A stretch of 64,000 nt of DNA from Miscanthus floridulus (taxonomy: Eukaryota; Streptophyta; Magnoliopsida; Poales; Poaceae): positions 58,951,702 through 59,015,701 of the forward strand of contig NC_089591.1 in the NCBI RefSeq assembly GCF_019320115.1. The letters run 5' to 3'. Below, one piece after another: positions 34,797 through 47,049 of the stretch. Numbering within the stretch: the first letter of the stretch is position 1; each line of letters opens with the position of its first letter. The notes beneath the pieces were generated by a model that saw only the letters and a list, made by a program, of their open reading frames with translations, did no database searches and was not told where the DNA came from. A program made the position numbers and the translations under genes.

Positions 34797-34858
34797 AGCG
34801 TTTGGGCCTTTTCTGAAGAGTAGCCTGACCGGGGAAGCCAGCGTTTGGGCCTTTTCTG
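34797..34858 (+). repeat. 20-bp direct repeat
   Basis: GCGTTTGGGCCTTTTCTGAA occurs at about 34797 and again at about 34839, 42 bp apart. Confidence 0.6.
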
Positions 34859-35274
34859 AAAACTAGCCTTGTCACTCCGCTGAAAGGACCAGCATGAACA
34901 AGGGGCTCAGCCGCATTAGGACCAACACGGACAACGAACATGCAAATATTCTATTTTTGCTGTGAAACTCTCATGAAAATGCCCATTGACAATTTGAGAT
35001 TGGCCTTAGGGGGGCTCAAGCCCCCCTCCCCTCCCCTCCTGCGTGCGATCTGCCCCTACGCTTGCCCTACCATCTATTGCATGCAGATGCCGCACATAAT
35101 GTATGCTTTGTCAGATGTATATTTATATCCGAGTCCTGCACCCACTTTAGGTAGCGTCGGACTCTCTTGGGAATTTAGGATCTAGTCATCCAGATTTCTA
35201 GAATCCAGATTTTGGATAATAAAAATCCTCCTGGACCCTTTGGATTGAAGGATTTTGGAGGAAAGTACACTTTT

Positions 35275-35727
35275 CGTCCCTTTGGAACACAGGATTTGTG
35301 CATAGAAAAAGCAAAGGAAAGTTTTCTGTAGGGTTGGTTTTGTAGGAAAACTGCAGGAAAAAAACATGCAGTCCAACTTCTTTGTTTTCTTTCCCGTCGA
35401 GGCAAAGCAAGCTATGATTCGCTAATGCAAAAGCTTGATCGGTACCACGTAACCGGAGCAGGAGCAGCGGGAGTGCTGTAGTTAACCCCTGCCCGTGGTT
35501 GTCTCAGACTTTCTTTTAATATAATATAGTATACTGTTCTTAGAGATAATATATTAACAAACAAATGTTCCTAAGTTTTCCATCCCTACGAATTTCCTGT
35601 GTCCATCCAAACAACAACCACTCAAAGTTTCCTATGGTTTTCAATCCTATGTTTTTCAGTTATAATCCTATACTATTTCTATATTTTTCCTATTCCTATG
35701 TTTCCCAATCCTGCATTCCAAAAGAGC
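35275..35727. mobile_element. Candidate TIR element
   Basis: CCCTTTGGAACACAGGATT at the left matches, inverted, AATCCTGCATTCCAAAAGAG at the right. The interior is AT-rich and non-coding. The target duplication is not clear. Related sequence (CCTTTGGATTGAAGGATTTT) lies immediately outside, suggesting nested or duplicated copies. Confidence 0.4.
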
Positions 35728-35824
35728 CCTACCTGTTTGGTTTCTTGGATTATGTTTGTGGATTCTAGGAATTTGAAAGCTTAATTCCCAATATGCCCTC
35801 AATATTGTCTTCTCTGATATCGAT

Positions 35825-35943
35825 CACCATGTTCGCTTGATCGTATCGGCCATGCTTATCAGCCATGATATATTATTTTTCTCTCATAATAAAACAGCAT
35901 CAACCGGCTTATAAGCCACATAAATGATCAAGCGAACAGGGTG
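35825..35943. mobile_element. Short MITE (CCTGTTCGC family), copy 1
   Basis: Ends CACCATGTTCGCTTGATC and, inverted, CACCCTGTTCGCTTGATC. The interior includes GGCTTATAAGCC-like palindromes. Copies occur at 41596-41728 and 47050-47164. Confidence 0.65.
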
Positions 35944-36120
35944 ATCATGCACTTGTACATGAAACAGTCATACATACATGCTGACCACCATCTATCCGTC
36001 GAAAACACACCCTATGTTGCCACAGGAGATTTTAGGAATCTAGAGTCTAGGCAAAGTTTTTTTTTAATCTGGATGCTAGATTAGCGAGAGATTTTATGTA
36101 CTAGTTCAAAACATTTTTTT

Positions 36121-36364
36121 GGCCTTGTTTAGATTGCAAATTTTTGCAATTTGGACACTGTAGCACGTTTCGTTTGTATTTGACAAACTTTGTCCGATCA
36201 TGGACTAACTAGGCTCAAAAGATTCGTCTCGTGATTTACAACCAAACTGTGCAATTAGTTACTTTTTTTTACCTACATTTAATGCTCTATGCATGCGTCC
36301 AAAAATTGATGTGATGGAGAGAGAGTGAAAAAACTTGGAACTTTGAGGTAATCTAAACAAGGCC
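36121..36364. mobile_element. MITE with GGCCTTGTTTAGATT termini
   Basis: Perfect 15-bp terminal inverted repeat GGCCTTGTTTAGATT / AATCTAAACAAGGCC. The element is 244 bp and flanked by TTT on each side. The interior carries AAACTGTGCAATTAGTTAC and CATTTAATGCTCTATGCATG, a very common grass MITE signature. Diverged copies are at 30317-30568 and 51083-51307. Confidence 0.8.
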
Positions 36365-37299
36365 TTTGTCTGTAATACCGTTAAGCATTTCTTGTCGCTG
36401 TTGTACTGCAGTTTGGGATCGTGAACAGGCAAACGTGAGCTCTAGGCCCAAACGTGAGTAGTAGCGGACAGAGTGACAGACTGCAGTGCAGGGTCTCGGT
36501 AGGGAAGACAAGACAGGGGCAATATTGTCTTTTGATGTGCTGGGTGGAGAAGAAACGAAGAATGTACCGTTATCTGGGTTTCAAGGATTCGGAGATTTGA
36601 AGAATCTGAATGCCAGATTTTTTTTTTATCCGCTGCATTATCTCTCCCGTTTCGAGACACCGGAGATTCTTTTTAGCTGATTTCCAGAATCCCAACCCCA
36701 TCCAGACGAGCACTTTATGCAGGTTGTGGACGTTACCGGAGAGATCCCTCTACTTTGGATCCCTGCTCCTAGGCAAGGTTTCTGATATACCAGTTCTAAT
36801 TTTGGGTGTTTACAATTGCTGTGAAATTTTCGAAATATTGTATTTTTCACTTGGGTCTAAAAAATTTATATCAGTCAAAAAATTCAGTTAAATTCATCTT
36901 TCGCTCTAATTTTTTTCGCTGGAGTTCGAAAAAAATAAAGATAAAGATGTTTCACTTGATAAAACTACACGACATGAGAAACATCGGAGCGAGTACAAGT
37001 AAATTTGTCTTGAACCGTAGTTTCATGAAAATATACATCATTATTCTGATCAATTAAAAGACTCAAGGTAAGCATAGTAGACAAGACTATGTCTTAGAGA
37101 TCAAATCGATGTCCAAAACTAAACTTACCGACTTCTTCAGTCCTAAATTATAGCATGTGTCAAGTAAACATTTCAAACGCGTCGGGGTCGATGCGATGCA
37201 AAATAAAGTAACGGCAGTGTAGCATCTTCCTGTCGAACTCGAGCATACGATTTGTCTGTCAGACGACGAATATCGAGCGTGACCTACGCCTGGCGCCTG
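36365..37299. other. Intergenic upstream of PsbQ-like gene 2
   Basis: No gene. Short fragments such as AATCCAGATT/AATCTGAATGCCAGA near 36580-36620 hint at old MITE pieces. Confidence 0.3.
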
Positions 37300-37310
37300 C
37301 CACGTTATCC
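37300..37310 (+). promoter_or_regulatory. ACGT plus I-box-like motif upstream of PsbQ-like gene 2
   Basis: CCACGTTATCC combines an ACGT core with GGATAA on the opposite strand, about 95 bp upstream of the ATG. ACGT and GATAA motifs are typical of light-regulated chloroplast genes. Function here is inference. Confidence 0.3.
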
Positions 37311-37403
37311 GAACTGTCTGGCTGAGCAAAACGCCAAAACCTCACCCCATCCATCGACCGAGAAGGCGAGAACCACAGCCGGTGCACGAGCTCCTGCTCC
37401 GCG

Positions 37404-38095
37404 ATGGCATTGCGGCTCGCCGTACAGGCGCTGTCCGCGAGGAGCCTGTTGTCGCGCGCAGAAACTACGTCCCCCAATAAGCCACCGAGCAAGAGCAACA
37501 GCAAGCAGCAGTCGCAGAGGCCAGGGGCACCAGCCTCCGCAGCCGCCACCACCAGCAGGAGGCGGCTAGCAACGGCGGCGGGGGCGGCGGTCCTGGCGTC
37601 CCAGCTACTGCCGCCCGTGGCGAGCAGCGCCGCCGGCACGTTCGACCTGCGGCTCACGCTGCCGGAGAAGTCCAGCGAGGAGGCCGAGGCCGTGGTGCGG
37701 ACCCACGCGCGGAACCTGCTGGGCGTGAAGCGCTTCATCGACGCCGGGGCGTGGCGGGAGCTGCAGGCGGCGCTGCGCGCCAGCGCGTCCAACCTCAAGC
37801 AGGACCTGTACGCCATCATCCAGGCGAGGCCCACGGGGCAGCGCCCCGAACTCCGCAGGCTCTACTCCGACCTCTTCAACAGCGTCACCAGCGTAAGAAG
37901 TGCAGCTCGGAATTGTCTTATCTCCGTTGCAGTGCAGTGCAGGTGGCTAATGGCATGGATGTGCTTGCTCATCTTGTGCTCTGCTCTTGACCGCAGCTGG
38001 ATTACGCCGCCAGAGACAAGGACGAGGTCCAGGTGCAGGAGCGCTACGGCAACATCGTCTCCGCCCTCGATGAGATTTTCGCAAAGATCATGTAG
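37404..38095 (+). CDS. PsbQ-like thylakoid lumen protein (gene 2)
   Basis: Two exons, 37404-37892 and 37997-38095 (ACCAGC|GTAAGA ... CCGCAG|CTGGAT), encode 195 residues. The N terminus is Ser/Ala/Arg-rich like a chloroplast transit peptide. It is followed by a twin-arginine signal, SRRRLATAAGAAVLASQLLP, and a VASSAA cleavage region, so the protein should reach the thylakoid lumen by the Tat route. The mature part (about 115 residues from FDLRLTLPEKSS) shows the PsbQ four-helix pattern: RNLLGVKRFIDAGAWRELQA, NLKQDLYAIIQ, LRRLYSDLFNSVTS and LDYAARDKD...ALDEIFAKIM. It looks closest to PsbQ-like protein 3, with PsbQ of photosystem II and NDH lumen subunits as alternatives. The frame, start and both splice sites are intact. 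Confidence 0.85.
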
Positions 38096-38110
38096 ATGCT
38101 CATATATTTA

Positions 38111-38270
38111 GGCGCCCTGTTTGAGAGGTTTCTTCTCACAAAACAGCTGTAGCTTCTAGGGAATATTCTGCGCTGTAACAAGAAGCCGTTTTCTCTCTCT
38201 TTTCCAGAAATGAATTAGGAGCCGGTAAAACCATCATTTCTAGCCAAAAGAAACCTGCCAAACAGGTCGT
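38111..38270. mobile_element. MITE in the 3' UTR of PsbQ-like gene 2
   Basis: Ends GGCGCCCTGTTTGAGAGG and, inverted, ACGACCTGTTTGGCAGG form an imperfect inverted repeat extending into TTTCTT. TATATTTA (38103-38110) and TATATTTC (38271-38278) look like an 8-bp duplication with one mismatch, suggesting a hAT-type MITE. It starts 16 bp after the stop codon, so it is probably transcribed in the 3' UTR. Confidence 0.6.
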
Positions 38271-38762
38271 TATATTTCTAGGACTAGGATACAAAGACGG
38301 AGCACGGATATAGAACTAGGAACTAGGATTGCGTTCACAACTTCACATGCAGGAAGAGCAACAAATGGCGACAGGCAAAAAGGTTCCTTCTTGCTATGTA
38401 GCGGGTTCTTCCTAGAGAGAACTATTTAGCTAGTTCTTGTGAGCTTCCTCCGCTACATCTATTTACCCTACTGTCTGAAGGAGTAGCCAAAAAGAATCAT
38501 AGTTATTTACAGGTGCAGCAAGGCCACAAAAACTGCAGTTCCTAATAACCCTCGCTGTTTAGCCACCAATGTTTAAGGCTAGTTGCAGGGCAGCTGAACG
38601 GTTTCAGTCACCTCTCCTTTCGCTTTCAGATAGAGAAAGCAGGTCCTTGGTGAATGGTGTCGCCACTTGGTGTGCAAAATGAAGCAGTAGTTCTCCATAT
38701 GTTCCATGCATCTACCAATAAAGTCCCAAAGTCTGCCTAAACTGAAGCCCGTTGGCAGTGAC
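38271..38762. other. Convergent 3' ends of two genes
   Basis: It lies between the + strand PsbQ-like gene and the - strand DUF3755 gene and must hold both 3' UTR ends. No separate gene is visible. Confidence 0.4.
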
Positions 38763-41700
38763 CTACCATCCTCTTGGCTCCTCCTTCAAATGGTTGCTTC
38801 CAAGAATTTGATCCTGATAAGGAACATAAATTGGTCAGTAAGCCAAGAACAACACAGGTGCTGTAATTTGAAGTTCAAGAAAATTCATGAAAGGACCTGG
38901 AATCTCAAGGTAAAATGCAGTCGTCTGTGTGGGAAAAGAGTGTTAATTGGCGAACAGCACTTCAAATTCTTACCATTGTAATGCCAGGAAGCACGAAGCT
39001 AGCAAGATTTTCATCCACTGACACGCTAAGTGGAGGCATCTTGGTCCTCAGTCCAGGCAGTTGGCTCGTGCTGTTTATAGAAGAAACATTATTATCAGCG
39101 GGAGAAGCAGCTGTATCACAAAATCGAACCCTTTCAAGCATAACTCTAATCTTCTTACAAAATAACTGTAAAGGTGTTTCATTAGATGATGCTTACATTT
39201 GTAGAAGATCATTAATGTTCCCTCTTGCCCGATGGAAGAGATCGAAATTGTTATGAGGCTGCAAGGGAGAATAAAGATAACTATAAAATAATGCTCATCA
39301 TGTATTATTGGAGGAAAAGGTAATGTTGTTCCCTATGCAGTCTAACTGAAATTGAAGGGGTTATGCTATTCTAAAAGAAATATATGCTTTTCTATTCGGA
39401 TATACATTTCTTGCTAATATTGATTAACAGAAATTATGAATAAAAAACTGTAAACAGAGTAAGTAACAAAAGGAGAACTATACAAACCTGAAAACTCTGA
39501 ATATTTGTTTCGATTTGATTAAGAAGCCTATTATTTTCCTCCAGTAGATGCTGCACTGGACGATCTATCTCAGAGGCTACATGATGGAAAATACGGCATT
39601 GTCATATTATATTACAAACAAAAATTGGTCAAATCTTGCCAAAGTTTAGGATAGTGCACTACTGAAAAATACAAGGATCTCAAGTGCAATTTATGACAAA
39701 CAAAAATAACTGATTTACAGTATCTCATTAACCAAGGACAAGACAGCAGGCTACATGTTTGTGTGTAGTTTCAGATACTAGCAAGTAGAAGGCTGTGTAA
39801 TCCTAAATTTGTTCTAACAAGTACTACACACCCAAAGTTATTCTCATTCATGTTCTTGAACAGTAAACATCCACGACTTACAGGTAAAAATATATGCATT
39901 TAAGATTACATATTAAATATCAAGCCCAGTGGGGTGCCTACCTGCGATAAACTTAGCAATGGAGTCAATATAAAGTGAAATAGTTCAGTCACTCCAGTAT
40001 TGGCAGCAGTATTTATCCTCTCAGATGCGAAAATTTCAAATGCCAGATCATAATATTTGATAATTGCACGAGACAGTTAACAGCAGATAACAAGAAACAA
40101 AGAAGATACATGGAAGCAAACAATTAGACCTGATACTCAAGTAGTCAAGTGACCTACCAACCTCCAGATAGAAACATATTGTTTTGAACATTATGCGGCA
40201 TAAATGAAGAGGCTCTCATGCCTGTTTGAAGAGGATGATTTGCTCCCCACGGTGCAGGCTCTACAAATTTATCCTGATAAACAACCATAATGGCCACCAT
40301 TTAAAAATATATAAATGCAAGTCATGTATGAATTGACCAAGTAGATAACTGACATGGTATATAATGACGAGAATGTATCTGTGCTCAACCCCCTTAGGTG
40401 CTCCAATGATCCCGCAAAAGAAAAAGAAGTGCAAAAAAATTCCACCAGAAACATGGATGGATAGTGATGCAATGATCTATGCTCATGCAAACTTTAAGGG
40501 TTGAACAAAACTTTGTGAAAACAGAAAAAAAAACTAAAATCAGCATGCAATTGGGTTGGGTGCAGTGCTCATCTGGATCGGCAACCCACACCAAATCACT
40601 TGCTGATTCTCTCTTTTTTTGTTTCTCCTTGCACATTTTTTTTTTCAACCCCAATATTTTTTTCCCTTGAATACATCATTGTATCATCTAACCACCCATA
40701 TTTTGGTGGAATTTTTTATGTGTTTTTTCTTAATCATGGGAGCATGGGAGCACATGATACATTCTCATATATTGACTTTTATTATACTCTCCATCGACTT
40801 CAAAATTGGATTTGGAAACGAGCCTTAGCTTTTCTAAGTGAATTATTTTCTATTTTTCATATAATCAGTGGCAGTAAATATAAAGAGAACAATACAGAAC
40901 AAAGTTCATCAAATAGAAAGGAATATTAATACCTTTCTTTCTTTTGTATTTCTCCCAGTATGGTGTTCTTGGGGTTTCCTTCGCCTTGTATTTACTTTCT
41001 TCTACAAGATATATCCAAATTGTTGGTAGTATTAATATTAAATAAAATGAGCAACACAGTTAAGTTGGATAGAAAATGCACATTCAAGTAAAGGCAGATT
41101 GGTACAGAAATTATCTGTTATTTAGCTAGCTATACTTCTGATGGAACTTCAAAATAAAATAAAAAATTTAGTTCATCATATACATCAAATGAAATAGTTA
41201 CCATACATTCATACCTTAGTTGAATTCGAATATTACAGTATCCATATCAATCAAAAGGAATATGTAAGTGTGGGTCAGTTTATTTCAGCAGTAGACCTAT
41301 TGCAGCTAACAAACATATAGAACAAAAAGGTGGAATACTGCCAACAGAGAGATGGGTGTGCTTTGTCATGTAATAAGGTCATGCTGTCTTTTGATAGCCC
41401 TTCCTTTTTCTTCAGAATACAAATCAAAAGCGATAGAATAATAGACCAAAATGGTACAGTGATTGCCAACTCAGGTCTCACTATGATCATGGTCCAAATG
41501 CTCAAGTCTAATAGATTGAAAACAAAGTCGTCTATCATTCATGCTAGTATTAGTTATATGCACACATGGTTAGTGGAATTCTATTCAGATCAAGCCCTGT
41601 TCGTTTGGGCTGGTTTGGCTTATAAGCCATGGCTGAAAGTACTGTTGGCTGGTTTGGTGTGAGAGAAAAATATTGTTCGTTAGCTGATAAGCCATGGCTT

Positions 41701-42665
41701 ATAAGCCAGATACGAGCAAGCGAACAGGAAACTGTTTCAAGGAAGAAAGGAAGTATGTACGTGTATATCCAAGGAAGTGATTGACATTTCTGAACATTTT
41801 TGCACAAGTTGCATATATTCAGTGTTCTTACGCATTATGCATCTTAAGCGGATAGTATCCTCGTAGTCAAAAATGGAAAAAAATGGATCCTTTTTTAAAG
41901 AACAAATATCATTGTAGAACAGCATGTACGGGCTATAGACTGCTTACCCCTACCCACTGGCACCTCATTGCGACATCTCTTACTGTCTTGTTCGGTAACG
42001 ATGCTGCTATCTTTATATACTTCATGATGCCTTGTTCATGAACATATCTGAGAATTTTTCATGATTGTACACAAAAGAAAAACAAAGGGAAATATTTTAG
42101 CAACGAGTTAAATGGATCCAAACTTCAACAAGTGATAGAAAAACTTTGTGGCAGCATCGTTCATGTAATCTGTATCCACTGGACACAGCACTAAGATAAA
42201 AAAAAAAATCAACAATAACGGCAAAATTTTCTGAAAGGAACAGAATTACAAAACAATATGTATGCATATGATGGTTGAGATAGCTTACTTCTCCATGCCA
42301 TCTCTCAGAATTTCAAGCTCAAGCTGTGTCCAATCCGCAGCCAGCGGCCCACCATATTTGAGGTTCTGCCCGGAATCTGTTGGCATATTAGATGAACCAG
42401 TGGAAACAACCACTGAAGGTGTGGTCAGCATCCCCACACTGGCATCCATCCCAGTGGAACAATCCAGGTATGTTGGCATGCCTCCTGAGCCACTAGTGGC
42501 TACGCTTGTCGGAAATGAAACTACATGCTGGCTGCAGAGTGACTGGGAGAATGCCCCAAAGTTCATATTAGGATCGTCTGCCATCTGTAGGCAGAGTAAA
42601 TTTTCGAGAACAGATTTTGGATCTTCCAGCCTAGAAGGAAGCTCAGCTCCCCCAAACAACTTCAT
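38763..42665 (-). CDS. DUF3755/SANT-like nuclear protein
   Basis: Eight coding exons on the minus strand: 42665-42289, 42047-41948, 41001-40933, 40273-40162, 39576-39488, 39258-39197, 39070-38974 and 38813-38763. They total 957 nt (318 residues), and every junction is GT-AG and keeps frame. Recognisable DUF3755 blocks are DDPNMNFGAFSQSL, then a SANT/Myb-like segment (LAADWTQLELEILRDGMEK, GIMKYIKIAASLPNKTVRDV and MRCQW). The basic RRRKPQEHHTG follows, then the coiled-coil-like VQHLLEENNRLLNQIETNIQ and MPPLSVSVDENLA. The family is plant-specific and its biochemical role is not firmly known to me; nuclear DNA or chromatin association is inferred from the SANT-like domain. The start is the first in-frame ATG after the 5'-UTR splice acceptor. 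Confidence 0.8.
41596..41728. mobile_element. Short MITE (CCTGTTCGC family), copy 2
   Basis: Ends CCTGTTCGTTTG and CAAGCGAACAGG. The interior is rich in GGCTTATAAGCC palindromes. It lies in the second coding intron (41002-41947) of the DUF3755 gene. Confidence 0.65.
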
Positions 42666-43474
42666 TGCATTTTTGCACAACCTGGACGAGTTTGGTGCCT
42701 ACTGCTACAAGAACCTGCACATGGCATTAAATATGTCAAAGAAAGTTAACCTTCCAAACTAAAAGATTTGCTTTAACAGAGGAATCTCGAAACTTCTATG
42801 TTAAGACTGCCGGCAAAAAAAAGAAGCTCAAGAAACATGAAGATGAAGATGTATGTTTCAGAAACAGATTTTCTTTCACTCCGCATGTATCCAATTCAAA
42901 ACTGAAACGCACAGTCAGTTGTGTAACTGACCACCTGCCAAATTATGCTCAAAAAGCTGTGTAACTGACAAATTTTCATAAACTCTACGAAGAACACAAC
43001 ACTAGAACACCAAATGATCAAATTGTAGGCACAATTAGGCATAACTGAGTATGCTGCATGCAAATCCTCGGAACAACAAAAGTAAGCCCATTAAAAAAAG
43101 TAAATTGTGGACAGGGACCTGGGCACCTGGCCAGCGTACACCTGCAGTTCATAACTACTAGAAAATGACCTAGGAAAACCAAATCCAGTAGCAGTGATAA
43201 TGATTAGGAGTACTACAGAAAGTCAGACTCTGAGACCCCGCCAATCAACCGCGGCCGTACAATCTGCACGCAAAGCGCCGGCAAGGAACTGAATTTTCAC
43301 ACGAGCGTCGTTCATACCAAACCCAAAATTTAGTTAAAAAAACGACGCACGATTCCGGCGAGAGAAGCAATCCAAAAGAACGCTGGGAAAGGGACGCCGG
43401 TCTCGATCCTGCCGGACCAGGATCAACCAAGAAGCACGGGCGGCGACAAGAATAATCCTGCTCAACAAACTTAC

Positions 43475-43645
43475 CCAGCCCAAATCCGATCTAATATCTG
43501 CTCTCACGCCGCAGCAAGCAGGGACCGACCCCTGACGGAGAAGGCAATTAAGCTCTGGCCGGTCTGATCTTCGCCTGCCTGCGCGTTGGATCGTGTGGCG
43601 TGGCGGTGTGCTTGGTGGTGGCGCCTTGGTGCTGGTGATGGTGGA
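43475..43645 (-). other. 5'-UTR exon of the DUF3755 gene
   Basis: The minus strand shows a strong donor GGGCTGG|GTAAGT at 43475/43474 that can pair with the acceptor GTGCAG|GTTCTT at 42714, giving a 5'-UTR intron of about 760 bp. The transcription start is a guess near 43645; no strong TATA box is visible. Confidence 0.5.
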
Positions 43646-44403
43646 GTGCAGTTTGCTTCTTTAAATGGTGTGCGTTCCAATGAGAGGCCAGCAGAAAAAG
43701 CGGCGGCCCCGGCGCACCAGTGAACCCGTATATGCCCCTCCTCCACTCCAAAAGCAGAGGTCGTGTGCCGATTTAACAACTTGCGCACGCAAAAGGAATC
43801 AGAGATGGCGGACGGAAGGGAGGGAGGGAGGGAGGAGGCGATCTCTGTTGGAGTTCACCGGAGGTCCAGAGACCAGAGCTGCTCTGCTGCCTGCTGCCTG
43901 CTGCCTGCTGCTAATACGGGGAAGGGGAAGCCACCGCCCACCAGCGGCAATGGCCTCCCAACACTGAGATCGATGACCCGAGGTAGTGTCCTTGCAAATA
44001 ATGGTCATAGATTGGTCCCATGTTGATGAAATCGGTGCTTGTAACGATGGACTCATCGTGGCAATCACCAAAGTTATTTTAGGTAATAACATCTCGACCA
44101 AAAATATTTGATTTCGTCGATAATTTATTTAGACTAAATATAAGCAAACTAGATCTAAAGAGGTAAAGAGATGGGTCCCCTCTCTTTTCTTGCCACCGGC
44201 GAACTCGCGTGAAAGGAAGAAGTTAGGACTTGAAAGTGGTGACGGCAAGAAGGACCAGCAAGGGGAGCTGGGGCAGCAGTGATAATATAGACATCTACTT
44301 CGTAGTTTTAGAATTTTACAGATGAAAAATGCAAGAGTGCATTATATTTAAGTCCTACCCCCTCTGTCTGTCTAAAAGTCAGCCAACTAATAACTGCTAA
44401 ATA
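43646..44403. other. Upstream region of DUF3755 gene
   Basis: Simple-sequence runs (GGGAGGGA near 43820, CTGCCTGCTG repeats near 43885) and no supported gene. Confidence 0.35.
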
Positions 44404-44618
44404 CTCCCTTCGTCCCAAAATAATAATAAAATCAATTGACCTTGGTTCTCTTATAATATATTTTTATGTTTTAAAGAATCAATGACATCTACAAATCCAT
44501 CGTCGCAAGTATTATGTCCTAAACTTATACATAATTTGACTAATTATTAGTCCAAGTTTGTAAAGTTTGAATTTCTCTAGTATAAGTTTATACGCTTACA
44601 ATTTCGGGATAGAAAGAG
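44404..44618. mobile_element. Stowaway MITE
   Basis: TA flanks (44402-44403 and 44619-44620) surround termini CTCCCTTCGTCCCAAAAT and, inverted, CTCTTTCTATCCCGAAATT. This is the CTCCCTCCGTCCC-type Stowaway/Mariner signature. Confidence 0.75.
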
Positions 44619-47049
44619 TATTAGCTAAATGAATTATTAGTATGGGCTATTTGGATCCGACCGGTAATAATAAGTAGTTGGAGCGACGTGCATATGAATT
44701 ATTAGTACCCCTCCACCAACTAATAAACTAATTGTTAGCAGATCTATCGGTACGCCTGTTAGATTCTTATATGTTGATTTTAGCTGCTAATTAGCACTAA
44801 TGAGTCTAAACATACCTTTATTCCATCACTATTATTCGTCTTATGATACTTTTTGTTGTCTTTCCAACCTTGCGCAGAAGAATTCTTTAGCAACGTTAGG
44901 TAAGACAAACCTTGCTAGGTGAGGAGAGCACTTTGGCTTCCCCTCAAAAGCAAGAAAATCTTGTTCACACTACCCAAATTCAAACAAGCAAAGCATCCCA
45001 AAATGATTTCTTCTTCTCTAACCTTGACACGCAAGGCTAGCCAAAGGTGAGCAAGAGAAGCAATCAAACCCTTAATTAGTAGTTTGTTTCATATGTGAAT
45101 CATATTTCCTGTTTTGATAGGCATGTTCAACTATAGGTCACGATTATATAGTCGATTTTATTTTCCAATGAGACCATTGCGCCAACATCCTAAGAAAAAG
45201 GGAAAACATGCGACCATAAGAGGCTTAACTGTCTATAAGCCACATGGATTATGTGGACTATTCCACTCCGAGGATGAGAGGAAAAACTCAATGAGGATGG
45301 TACTCATATTGAGCAATCGTGGCCACCTTCCGTGGGATTCGTGACATGTGTCCGGCCCATGCATGCATCCAATGCATGAGAGAGTAATAGTTTTTTTTCT
45401 CTCCAAATATTCCTTCTAAATTTAAGCAACAATTTCACCTCCTAGATTTTTATCCCTAGTATCGGCTCCGTCCTCCACCGTGATGTCTCTGTTGTCCCGC
45501 ACTGTCCCCATCATATTGTATTGCCCGCCACCGTTGCTTCGTCACCGCCCTCCATCATTACCCCCTGTGTCGTGCTACCCTCCAGTGTGATCATTTCCAC
45601 TGGCGTCAGCATGGCCCCCCTCCCCGGTAGCCCCTGTACGTTCCTCCTCTCCCGGCGGCTCCTCCCCTCCTAGCAGGTGAGATCTTGGGATAAATGAGGG
45701 CCATGACAAATATGGCCGCCTTGCCAGGGAGGAATGAAAAACAAAGAGAAAGAAAAGAAAAAAGGAACATGCTGTGGATCCTATGTGTTCGTGTCTATTG
45801 AAATAAATTTGCAAACCCATTTCTATTGTGAATTAGGTGCAATAAAAGTAGACCCTAAAATGTACAGGGGTCCGAATTTGTGGTCTCTGCTGAAATTGTT
45901 GTAATACGAGAGCTTGTTTGGATTGTTGCCTCCGCTTGCCCTACTTTAGTGAGGCATCACGTTAGTTATTAGATACAGTGGTCTGCCATACACCTAGAAT
46001 CCAATTCTCTCCACTTGGTGCAACCAAGATACCCGGTAACTATATTTTCTTGTTGGACCTCGATCGCTGCCGTGGTGGTAAAGGTTTCTTGCGCCAGAAA
46101 ATATGTGGTGAAACTACTTTAACTAATACCCTCAGAACGTAGTTTTTATTTTTATAGTGGCGATCGAGTGAAGTCTTGGAGCCCTCTCTTTCGCTTCCTA
46201 AACTTGCACTTGCACGTCCTTTTTTGCAAGCGACCGAACCTAAAATTTGCATGTCCTTTTTTGCCCCATTCACGTACCTTTAAACCTTGCTTGATCCGTT
46301 TCTTTTTTCATCCGAAACAGTATTTTTCTCTCACAAATTTCTTCAGATTCCTACAGATTTATCTTTACTTCCCCCCTTTTGTTGTTGTTTTCTAGTGCAA
46401 CCTGAGAACTGAGTGGCCGTTCCATTCATTCTCCTCACAGAGAACCTCGCTTTTGATCTGAGTGTGGACTCGGAATCGGATCCTACTAATTTTCCCGAGA
46501 ACCAAAACTAAGATTGCATTGCATGTAAAGGCAACAAGCTATTTGGGCGTGACTCAGCGACTCCAATTACCATCTACCAGCAAGCGGAATCTGCCCTGGG
46601 AGGCTGGGACCCATCTGCTGCGCACAAAGATTCACTAGCAGGGTCGATCCTGGCCGTTAAAAAGCGGACCCCCTAAAGATCGCACGGACAGGGGTCAGCT
46701 GCAAGTTGAGACAAACTGGCTTTGCCGCATTGTCACGGTGACCAAAAGTTGAGCCATGTCATGTCACGCAAAGTCGTCTACAGACATCATATCAGCCATG
46801 TGACCGTGTGGCGAATCAGTTCGGTGGAGCAATTGAGTGTATCAGAGTAATAAGTGGCCAGTATATGAATGAATCAGCCTGGCTCAGATTTTTGCTAGGA
46901 GGATCAGGTTCACGTTCCGTCGGCACGTGTCAAGCTTGGCCCTACATGTAGCTAAGATCAGTGGCTCCAGAGAATCTGCGCAATTCGTTTCCTGCAACGC
47001 AATCGCCACTGTGCAATTTACTCTTTACATATATATATATAATAATCGG
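44619..47049. other. Intergenic, no gene supported
   Basis: 2.4 kb of AT-rich and GC-patchy sequence. Frames at 45575-45820 and 46040-46395 are compositional. A short (TA)n run lies at about 47030. Confidence 0.35.

Noticed and set aside
37259..37834. 191-codon minus-strand frame over PsbQ-like gene 2
   Set aside because: Exact shadow of a GC-rich exon whose plus-strand product has a recognisable signal and fold.
39950..40025. Possible extra exon of the DUF3755 gene (INTAANTGV... frame)
   Set aside because: Skipping it joins 40162 to 39576 in frame and yields the family block before QHLLEEN directly; including it needs a different donor and adds unmatched sequence.
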